Positions 52,201 to 63,511 of a stretch of DNA of 64,000 nt are shown here, piece by piece (the stretch's first letter is position 1; each line of letters opens with the position of its first letter). A program made the translations under genes and the position numbers. Source of the stretch: Bedellia somnulentella (taxonomy: Eukaryota; Arthropoda; Insecta; Lepidoptera; Bedelliidae); assembly GCA_963576735.1 (NCBI GenBank), contig OY755191.1, positions 12,801,608 through 12,865,607 of the forward strand, given 5' to 3'. The notes beneath the pieces were generated by a model. The model was given only the letters and a program-made list of their open reading frames with translations, ran no database searches and had not been told where the DNA came from.

Positions 52201-53865
52201 ATGGGAACTAGCATAATGGGTAGTGACTTATCGGATAAACAAGACAAGCTTCTCAAGTTACAAGCGAGAAAGAAAGAATTGGAGCAGTTGCTTTCAACAA
52301 AGAACGAAGAATTATATAAATTATGTGTTCAAGAGGTGCAGTTGACTGGTATAATGCCGCCCGAGGCACCCCTAAGCCCAGAGGTGCCTCAAAGAGAGAG
52401 GCTTGGCAGTATACGGAGCTCAGAGAGAAGCGAAGGGGAAGATTTCCGCGATGGATCTGATATAACTTCAAGGCGATTACGCGTGCCTGTTGGTGACAGA
52501 TATATAGATAATGACCAAAATCTCCGTAAAAACTTATCCCACCGTTTGTCTACACCATCTATTTCAGGAATGTCAACTAAAAGTTTACATACAAGGCACA
52601 TACGAAGGCCAGAAACAAGTGCTTCAAATTTCTTTCCTTCACCACCTCAGGATAGATCAACAGATACATTCTCTATCCACACATCGCACACATTTCCATC
52701 TCTGTCTGGTCGACATGATACTGCCCTTGAGCCGCCTCAAGACACACAATCAAATATTGTTTACAGGCACCAATATTCAACTGACCATGTCAACAAAGTT
52801 TATTACAATAATGCACCTGATTCGCACAGTGTTTCTAGACTAAGAGAAACTCATTTTAGTTCAAGTCACCCAGATATAACCACTCATACTCATGCATCCG
52901 TTCCCAATCTACAAACGCATACTAATTTAAGAAATACACCACTACTATACCAGTATGCTCAACAATTGAAAGCTCAGAATCAACACTTAGGATCATTAGC
53001 ACATCACCATCAGATGAATGCTCCACCTAAAAGGAAAGCTGAGGGCTCTCGCAGAAACACTTTGCAAAGAACTCAAACTTACCATCTTACATCTCATAGT
53101 GATTATAACCTAGTCCCAGAACCGAGTGATGGTTACCGACCAGGTTCAATGTACCAGCATCGGTCGCAAACAGATATCCAAGAGTCTGAAAGGAATCATC
53201 CTACAGAAAGAATACATGTACCAAATACATTACCATTACGCGAGAGAAATACTAGTAGGAACCCCATTAATGTTCAATTACAAGTCAATACTGATGAGCA
53301 TAGAGATGAAAGAAGACCATACCCAAATGCATTAAGCCCTTTAAGTCATATATCAGGGTACTCTCAAAGTAATATTGATGCAGTAAGTTTAAGCTCGAGC
53401 AAGTTCTCACCAGTGTCGCAAACTGATTTAAGGTGTAAAGAAAAGCAATGGTATGAGACATCATTAGATTCACCAACCAAACCAGAGCCTTTACCACTGA
53501 AAAAAAGTGCCAGCATAAAGAGAACTCCAAGTATTGGGAATTCACAGACCTATGAGATCATGATGTCTAATGGTCGTAATCCATCTCTACAGAGTCCAAA
53601 CAGCACTATACAGACCCCTCCAATGTTATCTCCGACAATATCAATGGAGGTGTCAAAGAATGTGACAGTTATTGAACAAGGAAAGTGTATTCCGTACCGG
53701 GAGGAGACAAAACCATTTGAAATGTCAGACTTTTATAAATATTCAACTAAGTTTAGACAATCTCAAGCATCTACCAGTGTTGCTCCGACTGTAAGTACAG
53801 GGTATAATAAGCTGCCTATGGAACTACCCCAATATGCTCAAGACCACTGGCATGGTCAGACTTAA
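52201..53865 (+). CDS. CUPID-domain protein (Stepping stone / FRMD4 / INAVA type)
   Basis: One uninterrupted exon, 554 aa. The first ATG of the frame, at 52201, is chosen because nothing upstream in frame has an ATG. Residues about 8-55 form a coiled coil, DKLLKLQARKKELEQLLSTK then ELYKLCVQEVQLTGIMPPEA, the CUPID (DUF3338) pattern. This domain in FRMD4A/B, INAVA, CCDC120 and Drosophila Stepping stone binds cytohesin ARF-GEFs at cell junctions. The rest is disordered and rich in Ser, His, Gln and Pro, with two islands: WYETSLDSPTKPEPLPLKKS (about 420) and PFEMSDFYKYSTKFR (about 505). No FERM domain is present, so the Stepping stone/INAVA layout fits better than FRMD4. AATAAA follows the stop within 10 nt. 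Confidence 0.8.
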   Translation: MGTSIMGSDLSDKQDKLLKLQARKKELEQLLSTKNEELYKLCVQEVQLTGIMPPEAPLSPEVPQRERLGSIRSSERSEGEDFRDGSDITSRRLRVPVGDRYIDNDQNLRKNLSHRLSTPSISGMSTKSLHTRHIRRPETSASNFFPSPPQDRSTDTFSIHTSHTFPSLSGRHDTALEPPQDTQSNIVYRHQYSTDHVNKVYYNNAPDSHSVSRLRETHFSSSHPDITTHTHASVPNLQTHTNLRNTPLLYQYAQQLKAQNQHLGSLAHHHQMNAPPKRKAEGSRRNTLQRTQTYHLTSHSDYNLVPEPSDGYRPGSMYQHRSQTDIQESERNHPTERIHVPNTLPLRERNTSRNPINVQLQVNTDEHRDERRPYPNALSPLSHISGYSQSNIDAVSLSSSKFSPVSQTDLRCKEKQWYETSLDSPTKPEPLPLKKSASIKRTPSIGNSQTYEIMMSNGRNPSLQSPNSTIQTPPMLSPTISMEVSKNVTVIEQGKCIPYREETKPFEMSDFYKYSTKFRQSQASTSVAPTVSTGYNKLPMELPQYAQDHWHGQT

Positions 53866-55030
53866 CAAAATAAATCTTTAAACTGGTAGTGATTAATGTT
53901 TAACATTCAAGGTATTGTAATATTGTCAAAACCTACAGTACCCTTAAAAGTTTCATTAGGGGTAGCATGGGTCATGTTAGAAAGCAGGCTTTATATATAG
54001 ATGTAAGTTCTGTTATAAGTAAATTTTATGTTGATTATAAAAGAGATTTATAAAGACTAATTTGAATAAGAGGTCACTTACAAAACTAATAAAATGATTT
54101 AGTGGGAGAATGCACAACAATCATTTTTTATTTCTGTATATATGTTTCAATAATATATAGGTATGTTTTGCAAATATTATCATAAACAAAGCATTATTAA
54201 TATAATGCAAAACAGTGTTATAATATGTAAAATAATTTTTAATTTGATTTATACAGTGTTGCTTGACTTAGCTTGATTTTGAAATTATGGATCTAATACT
54301 TCAAGTTAACCTCATTATTATACATTATATAGCTATTTCCATGACAACTTGTTTAATTTTAAGTCAAGCACTACAATTTAGTAAATATTGTGAGGTTTAT
54401 TTCTTTTAATACTTTATAAATATATCTTTTCTATTGATTTTAATATGTAGTAGATCTCCAATTGGTACAAATAGTTTTGCATTTTCTGATTATAAATTTT
54501 GTTTAAGATCCTGAATCCAAAATAACTAAACAGTTAGATTGTTTTAAAATGAATAAAAAAATTATGATTAATCTACAAGTATACAAAAAAAAACCTGTGA
54601 TATGGAGAATTTAATGATAAATATATGTTTATCAGATATTATATTATCAATATAATTTTAAAGTCACAACATATTCTCTAAGGAATAAACATACATACAT
54701 ACGACTTTTCCACAAAGGCTTAAGCATGAATTGAAAAATAATGTCTAATAGCGCCTTTGGGGTTTAATTTTTTTAATAGAAAGAGAAAAATATTAAATAA
54801 AAGAGTTTATCATGCAAATTAAAGTAATTTATTAATTCCACTTCTTTTAAAGGATTCTTTAATTGTGTCATTGTTCGGAGTTTCATAAAAATACTGTTAG
54901 AAGTTTTGTTAGTAATTCAGGTAGTCTTTATAAGGTTTACTTTGTAACTTATTATGACAACAATTCATATATTTGTAAAAAAAAACTTATCTTAAAATAT
55001 TGGAAAAATACATTTTTCAATTAATTAGAA
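53866..55030. other. 3' UTR and AT-rich flank of the CUPID gene
   Basis: No coding frame and no repeat recognised. Several AATAAA words allow alternative ends. Confidence 0.5.
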
Positions 55031-55034
55031 AACA

Positions 55035-55205
55035 GACAATGTCCATGGCCTAGTTTTTAGGTCTGGATGTTGCGGGTTTGAATTCCGCTGAGGGCAATAT
55101 TAATATAATGACTTGGAAACATTGTTTCTTTGTACATTTATTTGTATAATTTGTATTTTCGTTGGGCCTAACTTGATCTTATTTAATATGGTCCTATATA
55201 TATGT
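55035..55205 (+). repeat. S4 tRNA-derived SINE
   Basis: GGTCTGGATGTTGCGGGTTTGAATTCC (B box), GAGGGCAATATT, TTCGTTGGGCCTAACTTGAT, parallel to 26512-26735. Confidence 0.7.
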
Positions 55206-55723
55206 CAATTGGACTTGAATCAAATATATTTCTGTATTAATATTGTACCTCTAAATTACTGACAAATATTCTGCTTTCAACGAAACTCTTACAATGAGTA
55301 ACCCACCGTTTTAAATGTTCTGTGAAACTTACAATATTTAATTTCTTGTTTTTACTAAAATCCTTGCCTTTCAATTGCGCCTATTTTTAACCAACTGTGT
55401 TTAATTGTGTTTGATAGCGAACTGAATATCGCTTAAATAATTTTATTGAAATAGAATGGATAACGAAATATAAATAAAGTTTGATAACAAGAAATAAATG
55501 TGAGAAATAAGTGTTATAAAATTTAAATAGCAATATGATTGCAAAGCAGTGCCTGAAAATGTATCATATATCTTTAAGATTTGTAAACCCTGTGCCTCTA
55601 AATATATCATGTATAATATATTTTTTAGGTATAAAGACATGTTTTTTTTGCTCTATTCAGATGTGTTTTGTGCAATGGCAATGTATGATGGCATTGATGG
55701 GTGTGTTCCTAAAGTCATACGTA

Positions 55724-55962
55724 TGTAGTGTCGGCTTAGAATAGCACTACCCCATTTCTTCCGGTGGGTGTACGTAAGAGGCGACTAACGGTATTCGGGC
55801 TTTTAAGGGATTTTTGGGCGATGCGGTTGGAGACCCATCACCAACAACCTTTATTTCACCATCTTTTCCCCACGCAACTTCCAAAAGTGGCTAAGGAATT
55901 TCTCATTCCAAAGCTCTGGCTACCCCGTTAAGGGATTTATAGCCGTGAGTATATGTATGTAT
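55724..55962 (+). repeat. S1 SINE-like repeat
   Basis: Full-length forward copy, TATGTAGTGTCGGCTTAGAA to GCCGTGAGTATATGTATG. Confidence 0.88.
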
Positions 55963-56059
55963 TACATACGTATGTAAGTACTCGTACGTCTAGTTATGTA
56001 CGTAGGATTTTTAAAGAGCCATAAATTCCATCAAAAAATTCGTTCATTCATTCATTTAC

Positions 56060-56350
56060 ATACATGCTCTTGCTTGTATTCTTCACCCTGCGGACGCCTG
56101 CCTATTTTAGCTCTTTCCCTAATGTGTCCTCTGCTGTCAGCTCGAGACTGAAACATTAACCGTGCTATGAATTCTGTCCCTCATATTAATGTACTTTGCG
56201 TACGTAATGAAAAAAATCTTTTCGTTTGTATGAAAAGATTGATGAATGTAAACGAAGCTAGAGAGGTTTGTCAGGATCGTACGAAGTGGCGATCAATAGT
56301 CTCTGCCTACCCCAATGGGAACTAATGGCGTGAGTATATGTATGTATGTA
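56060..56350 (+). repeat. L1 LINE 3' end, partly inverted
   Basis: 56225-56350 is the forward L1 end (CAGGATCGTACGAAGTGGCG, CTCTGCCTACCCCAATGGGA, then GGCGTGAGTATATG(TATG)n). 56060-56130 is an L1 piece in reverse orientation (CCTGCGGACGCCTGCC). Confidence 0.75.
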
Positions 56351-56377
56351 ATGAAAAAAAATGCAGTTAAATTATAA

Positions 56378-56600
56378 CATACATACATATGCTCACGGCT
56401 ATAAATCCTAAAAAAAGGTAGCCAGAGGTTTAGAGCTAGAAACTCTTCAGCCACATTTGGAAGTTGAGTGGAGAGAAAAATGTAAACTGAAGAATTGTTG
56501 GTAACAAATAAGACCCAAAAACCCAAAACCCTAAGTCGCCTGGTACTACACCCACGGGAAAATATGGGTTAGTGATATTCTAAGTCGACACTGAACAGTT
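56378..56600 (-). repeat. S1 repeat, diverged
   Basis: CATACATATGCTCACGGCTA to TCTAAGTCGACACTGAACAG. Confidence 0.75.
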
Positions 56601-56627
56601 ACATAATAGACTATAAAGATAACATAA

Positions 56628-56985
56628 CAAAAACGTTCACGCCGAATATCCCCGAAGGGGTTGGCAGAGGTACTAATACTTCTGAACATCACGTGACTTT
56701 GTCACCTGGTGTTCAGAGTACCCACGTTTTGCATGGACAGTGTACTCACGTGATAGGGGGCAGGCCTATCGTCGTTTTGTACGAATACACTGTCACATGA
56801 CTAAGTACAATTCAGTCATGTGGGTTTCCTCACGATGTTTTCCCTCACCGTTAACAACCATGATAAATTAACCACACATATGTCTTTAGAAAAGACAAAT
56901 TGGTGTAGGCCCGACCCGGGATTTGAACACTAGTCGCTTGCACATTAACCGGTGTTCTACCCATTGAGCTATCACGTCGTCCAGA
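56628..56985 (-). repeat. S2 tRNA-derived SINE
   Basis: Full reverse copy; head GTGTTCTACCCATTGAGCTA at the right end. Confidence 0.88.
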
Positions 56986-56999
56986 ACTATAAAGATAAC

Positions 57000-57595
57000 T
57001 ACGAATATATAACATGTCTAACTCAAGTTATCACACAAGTAAACTTGAACTTACATACTTTTATCACATCACGCGTTCACTTGGCCACGGTTCTCTTTGT
57101 GCCCTATCATGTACCAAATAACGTGACTTACAGGCAATACTCACGATTATATCTCTTGCAACTCATTCGCCGTTGATTAAAGTTACTATAGTTGACGCAC
57201 AAGCAACTTTTATTCCGAAACTAGACATTCTGTATGTCAGTTTCGTACTACCCATGAAGAAATAACCGTAGAGGAAGGTAGAAGCTCCAGATTGCTGTCG
57301 GCTACCCGATTGTGGAACTGCTCAAGGGTAAAAAAGATACAGAGCACCCGAGAAATATCCAACTAGTTCGTTTATCCCCGGTTCACTCCAAAACCCTTTT
57401 TACAAGGTCCAGTTGCTGCTTACCCGGCACTGGTTACAATTGAGGGGGTGAATGTATGGACTAGCCGGACAAACTGCGCCGGTCCATGTGAAAGCTAAAG
57501 AATCATGCTATACAATTTGTAAGGTCACGCTTAACCCATTTTTCCCCGCGGAGTGTGTCATAAAATGCAACTATTGGTATGGGAGCTTTTTAAGT
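57000..57595. other. Intergenic, no gene recognised
   Basis: Short frames only. 57280-57500 has unusually balanced base composition but no similarity I recognise. Confidence 0.4.
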
Positions 57596-57599
57596 GGTT

Positions 57600-57705
57600 G
57601 GGCTAGGTCATCATCAGTAACCTTTATTTTGCTTTCCTTTCCTCACTCAACTTACGTCCGGCTACCTCTTCGGGACTTCTAGCTGTGAGTATATGTATAT
57701 GTATA
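57600..57705 (+). repeat. S1 3' half, degenerate
   Basis: GGTTGGGCTAGGTCATCATC to CTAGCTGTGAGTATATGTAT. Confidence 0.6.
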
Positions 57706-58104
57706 CTTTGCCGCGTCTGATCCGGTACCTTAGTGGCACTTAGTGTATTTTCACACGTGCCCGTTACGAGGTAGTCTGCGCACCGTGTGGCCAAATACTC
57801 GGTAGAGGAATGAAGAGTCATGCACTTTAGCTTTCACACGTACCGGTTTAATTTTTCCGGTCAGACTGCACTTCTCTCCCGTGTGGAAAGGAAGGGTGAA
57901 AAGTTACACGTGCACGAGAAAATCTTCAATGATATCTATTTTAAAAAAACGTAGTAATTAGAAGTGTAATACGATCGCACAGTATTCAACGGAACGCAAC
58001 AATAAAAATGAGAAAATAATGAAAATAATACCATATTTTTTTCAGATATTAGTAAGTTCTAGATAGTAGAATACAGAATAATCCACTGTAATTTATATCT
58101 TTTT

Positions 58105-58225
58105 GTTCCTGAAAACCTCATGTGAACCTCATACGGCGGCGTATACCCGAGGTCGCGGGTTCGATTCCCGCCTGTGTCGAAATTATTCTTTCCTTTATTG
58201 ATTCTTAATTTATTAGTAATCCACT
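58105..58225 (+). repeat. S3 tRNA-like repeat with internal deletion
   Basis: TGTTCCTGAAAACCTCATGTG is joined directly to GGCGGCGTATACCCGAGGTC and a perfect B box GGTTCGATTCCC, then GTGTCGAAATTATTC and AATTTATTAGTAAT. The A box is deleted. Confidence 0.75.
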
Positions 58226-58259
58226 GTACCCACATTTTTACAAGCGTATTCACTTAAGA

Positions 58260-59510
58260 ACAAGCCATTTACTAAACCATAATAAAAGTACACTTATTCA
58301 TTTGATAACACTTTTAAAGTTGCAAAACGTAAGTATTCCCAACTATCTATAAATCATGTAATTTAATTCAGTAACACAACGCTACCGCAGAATAATAAAC
58401 CAAGACCTTAATATATTTTTCAATTTAATCAGCACTCTCCACAGGCTATGCTATCCTAACGTTGTTGCACCCACCCCTTTTGAATTTCAAATTAGGAACG
58501 AGCGAACATCTTCTACAAGCAAACGGTAACCATTTTGAAATTGGAAAGCAGGTTTGAAAACAATGAGGTTAACTGTTTGATTAAAAACTTATTATGTATT
58601 CAAATAGATTTTAAGTACCCGTACTTTTCATATTCTATGCATAACTATAAACGCATGGTATGTTTAGCAGAGGATTTGGAGACAGGAAGTTGTTATATAG
58701 AATGGAATAACTTCGTTGCACACTAAGATATGAAATATTGTAACAAAATATTTTAAATAATTATTTCACTATGAAGTTCAATAGACGCTCTTTCCACTAA
58801 AAGCGATAACTTTCGGTCCACCTTTAGATGGGAATATCAATAAAATTAGGGTGCAATGTGCAATAACATGGACATACAAATAACTGAGATAAAACCAATA
58901 GCTCTATAATTCTAAATTTAATTGAAGAGTTACAAAAAACATAATTTAATATAAGATATCAGAAATAAATAAAAAAATATTACTAGTTTCCATAACAATC
59001 AGTTTAAGCATTGTTTTTATTAAATGAATATAACAAGAGTAACTATCGATATGGTCTCTCTTAAAATCTCACAAATTGCTAATGCACAAACAGTTCATTT
59101 AATAAAAACAAAATGCTGTTGGTTTATTTCATTGTTTTTATATGTTTTTCCCATACCATATGCAATCATTGTTCTTACTTAGTCATACTCTAGTGATCTT
59201 AGTTAATGGCTAATTATGATTAATTTAATTGAAATACACTTGTACCCAATTTAAAACACTAAAACAAACATCAGAAAGCTATCCAACTCCAATCTCGACA
59301 ATTCACCGTTGAGAAAACTTGGGACAAACATTAGTACTCTAGTGTACAAACATTCAGGTACACTGGCAGTCAACAGTGGTTACTCCTGAACAAATACAAA
59401 GGTAGAGCTTGTAACATAAACAGCTTGTGTGGAAAACATGGGACCGTTCTGTTTAAGTGTACTCTGAACGTTCGATTTGAATATAAAATGAGCTTTTAAA
59501 TCTGAATCTT
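58260..59510. other. Intergenic, no gene recognised
   Basis: AT-rich. A 63-codon frame at 58535-58726 (+) has no recognisable feature and is probably chance. Confidence 0.4.
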
Positions 59511-59514
59511 TCGG

Positions 59515-59805
59515 TTAGGTACGCTTCTTTAAACGTAAACAAGGACGGAAAATATTATAAATAGACTTTTCAGACTTTTCATACTTAGCGATAAGTCTAA
59601 AAGAGGAAAGAGATATGCGAGGATAATATGTTTCTGACGAACCAATAGTATCGTTCGTCTTTGCAAAGGCGAGGGAAGGAAATCTAATCGGTTCTAAAGG
59701 ATCTTCAAAAATCTCATCTTTTTCGTACATCTTTAACAGAATCGCATTCTTAAAAACTAATAATAAACATACTAATACTAAATAAATAAATAATAAACTA
59801 CGCAA
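59515..59805 (-). CDS. Hypothetical 96-aa protein with hydrophobic N-terminus
   Basis: Starts MRSLLFIYLVLVCLLLVFKN, a signal-peptide or signal-anchor-like segment, followed by a charged region with dibasic KK/KR near the end (LRLKKRT). No family recognised. It could be a small secreted peptide, part of a larger spliced gene, or chance in AT-rich DNA; the hydrophobic start is the only positive sign. Confidence 0.25.
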   Translation of the reverse strand: MRSLLFIYLVLVCLLLVFKNAILLKMYEKDEIFEDPLEPIRFPSLAFAKTNDTIGSSETYYPRISLSSFRLIAKYEKSEKSIYNIFRPCLRLKKRT

Positions 59806-60104
59806 TGCTTAACTTGAAATTTTCTTCTCTCTTTAAAACTTATCTTCCAAAAGCGGTGAAAGAAATATCTCATTCCGGAGCTCGTGCTACCCCTTCTAGG
59901 GCTGTATAGCAGTGAGTATTGCTTTTCATTAGGTAGATTAGACAGGAATGTAAAATATTTGAAACGAGCCAATTTGGATGTGGATGACCATAGATTGCAT
60001 GGCACATTTATATCAAAAAGAATATGTGCTCAAAGACGCAGTCGTCCGCAGTACTTACTTATACTTACGCCCATTTTTCAGGCGTCTGCAGTGTAGAAAT
60101 AAAA

Positions 60105-60215
60105 GTGAATGTAAGAACAAATTGATGAATGTAGACAAGCTTGAGGTGCCTGGATTATACAAAGTAGCAATTGATAGTCTCTGCCTATCCCAATGGTAAC
60201 TAATGGAGCGATTAA
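60105..60215 (+). repeat. L1 LINE 3' end
   Basis: GATGAATGTAGACAAGCTTGAGG, AAGTAGCAATTGATAGTCTC and CTGCCTATCCCAATGG. Confidence 0.65.
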
Positions 60216-60324
60216 TCTGTATATGTTTATTAGCAAATTAAGTTTGTATAGAACTCTTGGCACTTTGTCGAAACAAATTATTTTATAATTTTCCGGGTTT
60301 ATATAACAAAGCTCTGGCTATCTC

Positions 60325-60475
60325 CCTATCACGTGAGTATACTGTCCATGCAAAACGTGGGTACTCTGAACACCAGTTGACAATGTCACTTGATGTTCAG
60401 AAGTATTAGTACCTCTGCCAACCCCTTCGGGGTTATTCAGCGTGGATGTTTATGTTATGTTTATTTATGTTATAT
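60325..60475 (+). repeat. S2 SINE 3' fragment
   Basis: CCCTATCACGTGAGTATACTG to CGTGGATGTTTATGTTATG; the head is missing. Confidence 0.75.
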
Positions 60476-60683
60476 TACAAAGCTCCATTACGTATCTATG
60501 AGAAAGTAAAGACAATAAAATATTAGTTTTGGAAACGCCGGTATTAACAATATATACATTAATGTAGCAGTTTGTATTTACTCAATGAACATCGATACCA
60601 ATAATTTGATCTAGATCTAAAATAACAGAATTCACTATAATGAGTATGTCAACATGACAATTTTTGGAAAGTTTTAGTTTAGC

Positions 60684-60850
60684 TGGGTACTGTCCGCTTA
60701 AAATAGCAATAAACCATTTCTATACGCGGGTGTGATAAGAGGCGAATTTCTAATTAAAATCTAAGTGATTTGATGGCGATGTGGTTTCACCAAAAATCCT
60801 TTGTATATTAACTACTCGTTCTTTTGGATTTATAGTCGTGATTGTTTGCG
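60684..60850 (+). repeat. Degenerate S1 repeat
   Basis: GGTACTGTCCGCTTAAAATAG, then GGGTGTGATAAGAGGCGAA, ending TTTATAGTCGTGATTG. Confidence 0.55.
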
Positions 60851-61119
60851 TATTTTATTTAGTTTGAAGTTTTATGATGTGCCGTTAAGTATCATTTACA
60901 ATTCAATATAAATAGTGACCTGTAATTTGGCGATAAAAATATAAATACCTAATATCCTCTATCACAGTTTATATTTAACTAGCTTTTTGCCCGCGACTAC
61001 GTCCGCGTGGACGACATTTTTTGCATCCAGTTTACATCCAAAATACCAAAACACTATCTAACTTCTGTTTTTTTGTATTTATACTCCCGTGGGCGTTGTA
61101 ATAGATATAAAGAACATTG

Positions 61120-61245
61120 AGACTTGGGCGATGCAGTTGGACGGTTGGACGGACCCCATTCAACTTCCAAAAGTGGATAAAGAATTACTATCTCTGGAGC
61201 TGGGGCTACCCTTTTTTGGTATTTATAGCCGTTAGTATATTCTCA
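61120..61245 (+). repeat. S1 3' half, degenerate
   Basis: TTGGGCGATGCAGTTGGACGG to TTTATAGCCGTTAGTATAT. Confidence 0.6.
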
Positions 61246-61737
61246 TGATTGATTGATGGATGAATTTCATACATTACTTTTTTTAGTTGTTATATCAGTC
61301 AATCGCATCAAGATTCAAATTTCTAGATACATTGTATTTATAGATCAAAAATCTGTATAATATATTTCAATATCTTAGGGGATGAGTTCCAATAACCTCC
61401 TTAATTGTTCATAAGAAACATGAAACAAACCATTTTGTAACCAAGTTTCTATGTTCAAAAATGAAAATATCTTGAGTAAGTGTGGATAGCAGTTTGGTGA
61501 CCCGGTGCTGCCCCTACACTGACTGTTGGTGATGTGTGAGGGATTGCAAATATCGGTCAACAGATGGCGTTACTGAATTAACATTGAGATATTTACTATT
61601 ATTTAGAAACTATGCATTCGGAGGATAAGAGACAGAATATTAATTTATGCGCAAGTAAAACATAATATATCTATGAGAATATTAAAACTTATTGTGTGTG
61701 TACCTCTGTAAACAAAAAAATACGCAAAAAGACTTTG

Positions 61738-61812
61738 ACCAACCGGGATTCGAACCTGGGTCTTTCGTACTCAGTATTCACCAAACGGTATACCGCTACG
61801 CCACGCAGTCAT
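61738..61812 (-). repeat. tRNA-like sequence (SINE head or tRNA pseudogene)
   Basis: In minus sense TGACTGC...GGCGTAGCGGTATACC...CCAGGTTCGAATCCCGGTTGGTCA. The acceptor ends pair at six of seven positions (two wobble), the T arm has a perfect GTTCGAATCCC with one stem mismatch, and the D arm is recognisable. I could not fit a normal anticodon stem, so a functional tRNA is unlikely. Confidence 0.55.
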
Positions 61813-62074
61813 ATGTGTAAGTCTCAAATTTGTGATATCCTATATATCTAGTAGTCTACTATTGACAAACAATTAAATGGACAATTATTTTGATGAAAAT
61901 GGATGAAACCCTTATTTTTTCCAAAAAGACTATTAATAAAGAGTCCGATAATGTCGGTCGATGAAAAAATTTATCGTGTAAATATGGGGAACCACATAAA
62001 AGATATTTTTTTTATGATCATGTGGGAACTCTTGCGAAATCCGGGATATATTATATCATATATGTTGGCCAGGT

Positions 62075-62160
62075 GTGTAACCTATATTCATCCCAAATTT
62101 GATTAAGATCGGTTCGGCAGAATTAACGTGATGAACGGACATACAGACAGACAGACAGAC
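62075..62160 (+). repeat. Non-LTR-like tail with (ACAG)n
   Basis: CCAAATTTGATTAAGATCGG, TTCGGCAGAATTAACGTGATG and GGACATACAGACAGACAGAC resemble the common moth repeat ending in GGTTCAGCCGTTT... and a simple tail. Confidence 0.5.
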
Positions 62161-62340
62161 AGACAGTAATTTTTTTCAAAAATAGCAAATTTGGCTTCAG
62201 TATCGAAAATAAAACATATTCCACCGGTTTTTTTTTTTTTCTTCAATGTACAGTTTTGACCTCGTTACAGTCTTATTATAGTATAGATAGAAAATATAGA
62301 ATATAGATAAGGCTTACATTTTAACTGGCACAATTTTTTC

Positions 62341-62710
62341 CCGGGACGACGTGATAGCTCAATGGGTAGAACACCGGTTAATGTGCAAGCGACTAGTGTT
62401 CAAATCCCGGGTCGGGCCTACACCAATTTGTCTTTTCTAAAGACATATGTGTAATTAATTTTTCATGGTTGTTAACGGTGAGGGAAAACATCGTGAGGAA
62501 ACCCACATGGCTGAGTTGTACTTAGTCATGTGACAGTGTATTCGTACAAAACGGCGATAGGCCTGCCCCCTATCACGTGAGTACACTGTCTACACAAAAC
62601 GTGGGTACCTTCTCTGGACACTAGATGGCGCTGCCATGTGAGTTCAGGAGTATTGGTACCTCTGCCAACCCCTTCGGGAATAAACGGCGTGAACGTTTAT
62701 GTTATGTTTT
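62341..62710 (+). repeat. S2 tRNA-derived SINE, best full copy
   Basis: Head GACGTGATAGCTCAATGGGT, GTAGAACACC (A box) and GTGTTCAAATCCCGGGTCG (B box); body to ACCCCTTCGGGAATAAACGG and CGTGAACGTTTATGTTATG. Confidence 0.9.
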
Positions 62711-62714
62711 TATT

Positions 62715-63240
62715 TATTTGTAATCCTCTATCATAGTTTATATTTAATTAGGCCTACATTTTAACTGGTACAATCTTTTCCCGTTTCATGTATGCAATAT
62801 GAGCTGTGCAGTGGCTTAGATATAGCCTGAAACCGTTTATTCACGCGAGTTTAATGATGGACTTTTAAGTGATTGTTGTGTGATCTGGTAGTATGGGTAA
62901 AGGATTTTCGGACTTCCATAAGGACTTCGGACAATATAACCTAAAAAGCTTGGCTCATATTTAAAAGTCATCCTTGATCTTTTTTTAGTATCTTGCTTAA
63001 CTTTCTAAAGTGACCAAGTTACTGTCGATTTCAAATTTCTGCCCCCCTCCACTCCTTTTAGGGATTTTAATTCATCATATTTTAATTATCGATACCCCTG
63101 TGTCAGTTAAGACTTTACAGTATCGAACTCGAGACTCCATTGCTTTCAATACCCTGAAGATTATATGGGGTTTTATCAAATTTACAGTATATTATTTCAC
63201 ATAGAGGGGATGGATGAAAGTCAATTAGTGAATTCATTCA
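62715..63240. other. Intergenic, nothing recognised
   Basis: A weak S1-like trace (AGCTGTGCAGTGGCTTAGAT at about 62804). No gene. Confidence 0.4.
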
Positions 63241-63245
63241 TTTTC

Positions 63246-63475
63246 CATATACTCACGGCTAAAAATCCCTTAACGGGCTAGCCAGAGCTTTGGAATGAGA
63301 AATTCCTCAGCCACTTTTGGAAGTAGATTGGGGAAAAGATGGTAATAATAAATGTTTTTGGGGACGGGTCTCCAACCACATCGCCCAAAAATCACTTAAA
63401 AAGCCCCTATACCCTTAGTTGCCTCTTACGATCACCCACGGGTAGAAATGGGGTAGTGTTATTCTAAGCCGACGG
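63246..63475 (-). repeat. S1 SINE-like repeat
   Basis: CATATACTCACGGCTAAAAAT to TTCTAAGCCGACGGC. Confidence 0.83.
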
Positions 63476-63511
63476 CAAATTATTATCAATTAGTGAAAGA
63501 TGTATATAAAT

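Noticed and set aside
52253..53545. Several antisense and shifted frames over the CUPID gene
   Set aside because: Shadows of the 554-aa frame, with no features of their own.
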